A stretch of DNA of 64,000 bases, from contig NC_056423.1 of assembly GCF_905147365.1 (NCBI RefSeq), positions 1,344,501 through 1,408,500 on the forward strand. Direction: 5' to 3'. A program made the translations under genes and the position numbers. The notes beneath the pieces were generated by a model. That model was not told where the DNA came from. It ran no database searches and saw nothing but the letters and a program-made list of their open reading frames with translations. The stretch comes from Aricia agestis. Taxonomy: Eukaryota; Arthropoda; Insecta; Lepidoptera; Lycaenidae. Shown here one piece after another: positions 58,088 to 64,000 of this stretch (its first letter is position 1; every line of letters starts with the position of its first letter).

Positions 58088-61000
58088 TTATCTGTATATT
58101 CCAGCTAGCTTGCACAGCTCCGAAAGCCTCGGCTTGAATAGCGGCTTTGTCAAAAAGTCTGCTAGTTGATCATTTGTATCAACCTTCTCAACTCTTATGT
58201 CCTTTTCTAGGACACACTGCCTTATGAAAAAATGTCTCAGCTTTATGTGCTTTGTGCGCTGGTGCGTTTCATAAGGTGGATCATAAGCCAATCTTATGGC
58301 GGATTCGTTATCTATGTACAATGGCGTGCTCTCTACCAGAGTGTTAGCCTGCATAAATTTGACGATCCGTCTAATCCAAATAATCTCTCTGGCGGCTTCG
58401 CTAGCTGCTATTATTTCTGCCTCTGTAGACGATATAGCGACAGTAGTCTGACGTTTACTTTGCCATCCTATAGCACCATTGGCGTTGAGGCAAATCATGC
58501 CGCTGGTGGAGCGTCCAGTCGATTGATCACCACCGTGATCAGCATCACTGTAGCATTCTATGCCTTGGCCCGCAGTGGAAGACTTGTACGTGATACCGTA
58601 CTCTATGGTGCCTTTAACATAGCGTAGGATTCGCTTTACTCTCGCTACGTCTTCTGGTGTTGGGCTATCTAGCTTGCGTGACACTATTCCAACCGCATAG
58701 GCAATATCTGGTCTAGTGCCAACCATCAAGTATGAGAGTGCTCCAACTACTTGTCTATATGGAAAGTCATGATAATCATTTTGATCTTTTGAAGCTGGCA
58801 CGCTGTCTTTTACGATCGGGGTTACTGCGGCTTTGCAATCCTGCATTCCAAACCGTTGTAAAAGCTTCTTTGCGTAACTTTTCTGATCAATTTTGATTGA
58901 GCCATCTGATTTCCGGTTTATTTCTAAACCTAAGAAATAGGAACCGTTACTCGTCGTGATTTTAAATCTTTGCCGCATTTCGTTCAGAAACACCTCAGTT
59001 TCTATTGAACTCGCTGAAGCTATTAATCCATCATCAACGTATAACGCTATCAGTAGCTTTCTCTTTCCCTCTCCTCTTTTAAACAAGCAGGGGTCGCTCT
59101 GACTCTGTTTGAAACCAAGTTTGAGGATGTGTTCAGTAATGGTGGAGTTCCAGCATCGCGGAGCTTGTTTAAGTCCATAAAGACTCCTTTTAAGCTTGCA
59201 AACCTTACCATCATTGTTTGAGTATCCTTCAGGAGGCTTCATATAAATCTCCTCTTTTAATGTGCCATACAGAAAGGCGGTTGAGACATCAAACTGGGAT
59301 AGAGACAGGTTTTCTTGTGCAGCTACACTTAGTAGTGCTCTTATGGTGCTTGTTTTTGCAACAGGGCTGAAGGTTTCATAATAATCCAAACCTTTTTTCT
59401 GTGAAAAACCTCTAATTACAAGTCGGGCTTTATATTTATCAATCGACCCATCTGGATTCGTCTTGATCTTAAAAATCCACTTGCTTGAGATTGCTTTTCT
59501 GCCTTTAGGTAAATCTACCATCTCCCATGTCTCATTTTCTTTCAGAGAATTAATCTCATTATCCATTGCCTTTTTCCACTCATTTGAATCCTTACATGTT
59601 ATTGCTTCCTTAAATGTGTTCGGCTCCATCAGTTGTTCATCGTTAATTGAATTCATACAAACGGTGCAGACAAAGTCTTGATATTTAGCCGGTGGCTTAA
59701 GATTTGATCGCTCTCTTAGCATCATCCTACCTTCAGCTTCAACCTCAGATGCAGTCAGTGGGGTGTCTGCCCTTGACTCACTTGCATCGTTGACTTCATA
59801 GTCTGCTTCGATGTCATCGTGAACATCTTCATCAAAGGATTGTTCCGTCTCAGGAAATGTCTGTTCTGCCATAGCCATGTCATCTTCAAAAGCAGCTCCA
59901 TTCTCTGCACGCGATGGTTCAGTAGCACGCTCTACTTGCTGAGAGGGCGGTGCTATACCTTCATCGTGGCTTGTCAATGGCTGCTGGTTTTCTATGACGG
60001 CCGGTCTAAAACTTTCAATTTCACGAGGTATGACGAAGTCAAATGTGGTGTCAGGTCTTTTATCAGCAGTACTGTTCGGTGTGGCTATGGGCTCGTCAGA
60101 TTCTTCTGGATGACCGATTAGAGGATTCTCATCAAAAATCACATCTCTCGAACGAATCAATTTGAAGGTGCTGCTGTCCCATATACGGTAGCCATCATCA
60201 GCATCATAGCCGATAAGTATACCCTTCTGTGCCTTCTTGTCTAACTTCTTTCGTCTTTGTTTCGGAACATGTGGATAACAGTGGGATCCTATTATTCTTA
60301 AGTGGTGTATTCTGGGCTTCTTCTGGTGCCATAGCTCATACGGTGATCTATCACCTACAGTGGTAGGACCTGTCCTGTTTAAAATGTACACCGCTGCAGA
60401 TACCATTTCAGCCCATAATGCAGGAGGAATTTCAGCATGTGCGTACATTAGACTTCGTGCCATTTCCACAACTGTCCTGTTGTCCCTTTCAGTTGGGTTC
60501 TGTTGTGGCGTATAGGGCATAGTCAATCGTTGTACAATTCCTTCCTTCTTGAGAGTAGCTTGTACTTTCGCGTTGACAAACTCTCCGCCATTGTCGCTCA
60601 GTAGTTCTTTAATAACAACTCCAGATGCTTTGACTTCAGCGAGCATGAGCAGCAACTTTGCGTGTACTTCAGCTTTCTGTTTCATAAAATATACAAATCT
60701 GTACTTAGTATATGCATCTTTGAAGAGGACGAAGTATCGTAAGTTTGTGATAGAATATGGGAAGGGCCCGCATACGTCTGCATATACCAGTTCTCCGGGT
60801 TTTGTCGCTTTATCTCTGGTCCCAAACTTTAGACGGTGGGATTTTCCATAGATGCATCCTTCACAGAGTTCTTTAGTTGCTGGTACTTTTATGGCAAATT
60901 CCTTCTCTATCACTTTCTTAACGTGACTCTTATTTTGATGTCCAAATCTTTCGTGATATAGCTGTAACAGATTAGAGGTTGTGGACACATGATTAACTCG

Positions 61001-62254
61001 TACAGTTGGTTGTAGACATCTTAAATTTAGTTTATATAGTCCTCCAAACTTGCTGCGAGTACCAATCAGTTTCAGCTGTCCATCAATCTTTATTGTGCAT
61101 TTTTGTGTGGTAGACTCAAAAACGCTTTTGTCCGAAATATCATGGGTGGCGAGGACTGAGAATAAATTCTTGCTAATGCCGGGTACGTACCATACATTTT
61201 TTAGTAATATTGATACTGGTTTACCGTTTATATCAGCCTCTGCGAGAATATTTCCGATGCCCAGGGCTTCAATACATTGGCCATTCGCGCCAGTCACTGT
61301 ATGACGGCTCTCGAAATATTTAAAGGTCAGGAAGAAGTCACTCCGATTGGTCACGTGACTGGTCGCCCCATTATCAACGTACCAATTTAAATCCTTCTTA
61401 TCACCAAAATCTGGCTGTATTGACATTGCCTCTGCGGTCTTGGATTCCTTGGGAGGTTTTGGAGGTTTTCCATCCTGGATCCACCGCTTGCAAGTTTTTA
61501 CCCTGTGACCCTTATCCTTGCAGTAGTTGCATTTGAGATCTTTGAAATTATTCTTTTTCTTATCACCCCTCTTGGTTTTCGCGTACAATGCTTCTGCAGA
61601 TGTGTCGTCAGTAACTTGCGTGTCTGTCTGACGCAACACTCTCTCATGTGCGCATAGCTGACTTGTCAGATTCTCGACTGAGCGTTCCTTCTTTGAAATC
61701 AATAGCCAACTGGCCCTAAATCCAAGATATTCAGGAGGTAATGTGTCTAATATTTTACATACAAGGAGAATTTCTGGTAATTTTGCCTCGTTCTGTAGTT
61801 CTAAACACAATTCACTCCAGATGTTCTTTAAAATTGACACATGTGTAATTATGTCATGATCTGGGTCCTTTTTGTAGCTGAAGAATTTCAGGCATAGGTC
61901 GTATGTCTTGTCTACACACGTACCTCCATAGATGCGCTCAAGTTCATCCCACATGTCTTTAGCAGCATCAAATCGCAGAAACTTTTGCAAAACATCATCG
62001 GACATGTTTGTCGTTAGCAAAATTAAAATGGCGCTGTTCAAATTTTCAAAACTTTGAAGTTCATTTTCATATCTAGCCTTTTCATCGCTAGTTGCCGTAA
62101 GCGCCAAGGATGGTCTTATTTTCTTACCTTCGAGGATAGCTAAGCCACCCGGCATTGCTTTGAGGACAATGAAAATTTTGAACCTCCATGTTTTGTAATT
62201 CTTGGAATCTAATTTTCCAATTTGAATCTTGCTCGCATTTAATGCTTGTTCCAT
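58088..62254 (-). CDS. Copia Gag-Pol polyprotein
   Basis: Single 1388-residue frame for capsid, protease, integrase and reverse transcriptase/RNase H, needed to package, copy and insert the element. I start at the ATG at 62254 (MEQALNASKIQIGKLDSKNY); the open frame extends upstream only through the primer binding site, with no ATG. Order, approximate residues: Gag of the UBN2 type (1-230); CCHC zinc knuckle CNYCKDKGHRVKTC (241-254); aspartic protease WYVDNGATSH (about 290), with DNG where DSG is common; pre-integrase HHCC zinc site (430-465); integrase D (YADVCGPF, 491), D (LSDNGGEF, 553), E (NPTERDNR, 588); RT from WIFKIKTNPDG (928) through the catalytic YVDD (1072); RNase H YSDADHGGD (1240), STEAEIIA (1277), IDNESA (1315). 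No stop or frameshift; as in Drosophila copia, Gag may be made separately by splicing, but I could not identify such an intron. Confidence 0.95.
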   Translation of the reverse strand: MEQALNASKIQIGKLDSKNYKTWRFKIFIVLKAMPGGLAILEGKKIRPSLALTATSDEKARYENELQSFENLNSAILILLTTNMSDDVLQKFLRFDAAKDMWDELERIYGGTCVDKTYDLCLKFFSYKKDPDHDIITHVSILKNIWSELCLELQNEAKLPEILLVCKILDTLPPEYLGFRASWLLISKKERSVENLTSQLCAHERVLRQTDTQVTDDTSAEALYAKTKRGDKKKNNFKDLKCNYCKDKGHRVKTCKRWIQDGKPPKPPKESKTAEAMSIQPDFGDKKDLNWYVDNGATSHVTNRSDFFLTFKYFESRHTVTGANGQCIEALGIGNILAEADINGKPVSILLKNVWYVPGISKNLFSVLATHDISDKSVFESTTQKCTIKIDGQLKLIGTRSKFGGLYKLNLRCLQPTVRVNHVSTTSNLLQLYHERFGHQNKSHVKKVIEKEFAIKVPATKELCEGCIYGKSHRLKFGTRDKATKPGELVYADVCGPFPYSITNLRYFVLFKDAYTKYRFVYFMKQKAEVHAKLLLMLAEVKASGVVIKELLSDNGGEFVNAKVQATLKKEGIVQRLTMPYTPQQNPTERDNRTVVEMARSLMYAHAEIPPALWAEMVSAAVYILNRTGPTTVGDRSPYELWHQKKPRIHHLRIIGSHCYPHVPKQRRKKLDKKAQKGILIGYDADDGYRIWDSSTFKLIRSRDVIFDENPLIGHPEESDEPIATPNSTADKRPDTTFDFVIPREIESFRPAVIENQQPLTSHDEGIAPPSQQVERATEPSRAENGAAFEDDMAMAEQTFPETEQSFDEDVHDDIEADYEVNDASESRADTPLTASEVEAEGRMMLRERSNLKPPAKYQDFVCTVCMNSINDEQLMEPNTFKEAITCKDSNEWKKAMDNEINSLKENETWEMVDLPKGRKAISSKWIFKIKTNPDGSIDKYKARLVIRGFSQKKGLDYYETFSPVAKTSTIRALLSVAAQENLSLSQFDVSTAFLYGTLKEEIYMKPPEGYSNNDGKVCKLKRSLYGLKQAPRCWNSTITEHILKLGFKQSQSDPCLFKRGEGKRKLLIALYVDDGLIASASSIETEVFLNEMRQRFKITTSNGSYFLGLEINRKSDGSIKIDQKSYAKKLLQRFGMQDCKAAVTPIVKDSVPASKDQNDYHDFPYRQVVGALSYLMVGTRPDIAYAVGIVSRKLDSPTPEDVARVKRILRYVKGTIEYGITYKSSTAGQGIECYSDADHGGDQSTGRSTSGMICLNANGAIGWQSKRQTTVAISSTEAEIIAASEAAREIIWIRRIVKFMQANTLVESTPLYIDNESAIRLAYDPPYETHQRTKHIKLRHFFIRQCVLEKDIRVEKVDTNDQLADFLTKPLFKPRLSELCKLAGIYR

Positions 62255-62265
62255 TATTATTTCAC

Positions 62266-62277
62266 GTTCTGCTACCA
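62266..62277 (-). promoter_or_regulatory. Primer binding site of the copia element
   Basis: TGGTAGCAGAAC on the minus strand, directly after the 5' LTR. The first ten bases fit the complement of the 3' end of initiator tRNA-Met, the usual copia-type primer. Confidence 0.75.
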
Positions 62278-62433
62278 CTTTAAGATATTAGAAAGAAAGG
62301 AGGAACTTATTTCTGCTTACGACAATCGTTTTATTTATTCGAGTCTATTTTTCACAACACAATAATAACAGTTGCTAGGATACATAAGAATAATAGACAA
62401 TAGTTCAAAACTATATATGCGACCTTCTTAACA
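62278..62433 (-). repeat. 5' LTR of the copia element
   Basis: 156 bp, identical by eye to 57905-58060; should contain the promoter. Confidence 0.9.
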
Positions 62434-62628
62434 AAATCCACGTTTTTCGGAACATAAAGCATCTATATGACTAGTTTCATCTAAATCGTTTAACGTTTAA
62501 GGGCGAAGTGAATCAGGCGGGAATCGTACATTTTGTAGACTTCGCAAGCAAAAATCCACGTTTTTCGGAACATAAAGCATCTATATGACTAGTTTCATCT
62601 AAATCGTTTAACGTTTAAGGGCGAAGTG

Positions 62629-63166
62629 TAATTAGTAATTACTATCGGTTTTGATGGATAATAATTAAGATCAGTAATGCCACGTTTCGACAAAAGTTTA
62701 TGTATTTACTACTTTACTAGTATTTAAAAACTGGGCAAAAGTCGAAATTAGATTGCACCATAGGATAATATTTTGTATCCCAAAAAGAAAAATGCACATC
62801 GTTTTTTTAACTTTTATAGCGTTGCTTTACAAAAATTTAAAACTGTCCGTCTCCTGAAAGTATTTGGTAGTTTATAGAAAAAGTTAATCCGAAAAATATG
62901 CAAGATTATTCGTGCATCCATAATTTATAGGCCGCAAAATGCCTGGAGCTACGAAAAAAAAAACTGCGCAGCCCACGCTAATCGATTTAAAAAGATTGCG
63001 GCGATTAAAAACCATACCGATAGTTACGTACTTTTAATTTTATTCCGTAAATAAATTTACAGGAAAATATCGTAGAATATTTAAAAGTAGCACCAAAAAA
63101 TTCAATAAAAATCCACGAGGCGAGGAACACAGTAATTAAAAATTATGTGTAAATTAAGTGTCTTAG
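62629..63166. other. No feature recognised
   Basis: AT-rich; no ORF or repeat supported. Confidence 0.4.
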
Positions 63167-63312
63167 GGCCTGTTTCACCACTTCCTGATAAGTACCGAAT
63201 AGGCTATCCAGTATCCACCACTTAACTTGACAGATCAAGTATGGAGAATCTGTCAAAAAAGCTGTGAATAGCCTATTCGGCACTTTATCAGAAAGTGGTG
63301 GAACAGGCCCTA
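63167..63312. mobile_element. Palindromic MITE (AGGGCCTGTT ends)
   Basis: AGGGCCTGTTTCACCACTT and AAGTGGTGGAACAGGCCCT, inner 'gtaccgaataggctat' / 'atagcctattcggcac'. TTA precedes and TAA follows, compatible with a PIF/Harbinger-type target or a palindromic end. Confidence 0.78.
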
Positions 63313-63418
63313 AACACACTAGGTCGAATTTTTTTTGTCATGATATTGTGAAACTATTTTGTCATGATATTATGTCACTATTTAAAATAACAAATAAACA
63401 CTACAATTTATAAACTAC

Positions 63419-63607
63419 TATACTCTACTCGCCGAAACATGGCGGTAGCGGTCATTGACTACCTGTAAAAAACTTGTCATTTTCTATATAAACCGCGATT
63501 GACAGTGAAGTGTCAGATGTTGTCAATCGCGGCTTTGTATGGAAAATGACAAGTTTTTGGCAGGGAGTCAATGACCGCTACCGCCATGTTTCACCGAGTA
63601 CAGTATA
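63419..63607. mobile_element. Palindromic MITE (TATACTGTAC type), copy 2
   Basis: 189 bp, closely matching 56682-56870 in length and sequence; 'ccgaaacatggcggtagcgg' faces 'ccgctaccgccatgtttcac'. Confidence 0.82.
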
Positions 63608-64000
63608 GCTGTCCCGGTGAACTTCGTGTCACTTTAAAACCTTCCCTGAACTTCTACGAATATTTTAAGACTGAAAATAGCCCAATCCGTTCAGGCATTT
63701 TCGAGTTTTAGCGTTACTAACACAATTGAAAATCCATTTTATACATATAATATAATATTATTATATTATATGTATAAAATGTATATTATGATAAGTAAGT
63801 TCTATAATATTACGCACTCTTGAGTTTTATAACATTTTGACCTCATCTGACACTTCAGAAAATCTGCTAACAGTAGACAATGGTCTTTTTCATTATAAAG
63901 AGAGTAAATAATAATATTACATCATCATCCATTCTATTCAAATTTGGATTTCCCTAAAAGCCTAAAGGTATTATATTGTCTTTGTACCTCTTCTAATAAT
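63608..64000. repeat. Interspersed tail and palindrome at the window end
   Basis: 63608-63725 ('agctgtcccggtgaacttcg', 'ttcaggcattttcgagtttt') matches, reversed, 20800-20880. 63736-63780 is a palindrome with arms ATTTTATACATATAATATAA. Nothing recognised after that. Confidence 0.5.

Larger units (their letters stand above)
57905..62433 (-). mobile_element. Intact Ty1/copia LTR retrotransposon
   Basis: 4529-bp element: 156-bp LTRs at 57905-58060 and 62278-62433, which I read as identical base for base; 5-bp target duplication AAATC (57900-57904 and 62434-62438); tRNA-Met-like primer binding site next to the 5' LTR; polypurine tract next to the 3' LTR; one uninterrupted Gag-Pol frame. On its own strand the LTR starts TGTTAAGAAGG and ends CTTAAAG. 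Every feature needed for retrotransposition that can be judged by eye is present, so it is very young and could be active. Confidence 0.93.
57741..62628 (+). repeat. Three-copy 118-bp tandem repeat, middle copy split by the copia element
   Basis: Unit from 'aatcaggcgggaatcgtaca' to 'aacgtttaagggcgaagtg'. Copy 1 is 57741-57858. Copy 2 is 57859-57904 plus 62439-62510 (118 bp once the element and one target duplication are removed). Copy 3 is 62511-62628. The copies read as identical, so the duplication is recent. Confidence 0.85.

Noticed and set aside
58232..61304. Plus-strand open frames inside the copia element
   Set aside because: Antisense shadows of the minus-strand polyprotein.

Overview
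The window looks like nuclear DNA of a butterfly or moth (Lepidoptera). It is AT-rich and intron-bearing, has no operons or Shine-Dalgarno sites, and is packed with repeats of lepidopteran type: non-autonomous Helitrons starting TC and ending in a hairpin plus CTAG, tRNA-headed SINEs, palindromic MITEs and LINE tails. I cannot name the species.

Host genes: the only cellular genes I can support are three tandem plus-strand gustatory receptor (GR) paralogs in the first 16 kb. They share one architecture: a long first exon (about 225-250 codons), an 81-bp second exon, a 145-bp third exon and a last exon of 167-170 bp encoding the TY(x)5Q signature of the last membrane helix. GR-B (4784-9639, 364 aa) and GR-C (11248-15793, 381 aa) are complete. 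GR-A (2105-3145) has intact exons 1 and 2 but no exons 3 and 4 of its own. It ends in phase 0, exactly as needed to splice into the 3' exons of GR-B, so it is either a broken gene or an alternative 5' module. Just after the GR-C stop lies a degenerate tandem array of copies of the end of its own last exon.

From 16 kb to 57 kb I find no convincing host gene. The stretch holds nested insertions: Helitrons (one family at least eleven times), hAT-like MITEs with 8-bp target duplications, mariner-like palindromic MITEs, three SINE families, LINE reverse-transcriptase fragments (largest at 39074-40204, with one in-frame stop), a small Ty3/gypsy-like LTR element inside a SINE (27541-28225), and TIR elements without coding capacity.

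At 57905-62433 there is an apparently intact Ty1/copia retrotransposon on the minus strand: LTRs of 156 bp that read as identical, a 5-bp target duplication, a primer binding site, a polypurine tract and one uninterrupted 1388-codon polyprotein. It interrupts the middle copy of a three-copy 118-bp tandem repeat. The last 1.5 kb is again MITEs and repeat fragments.
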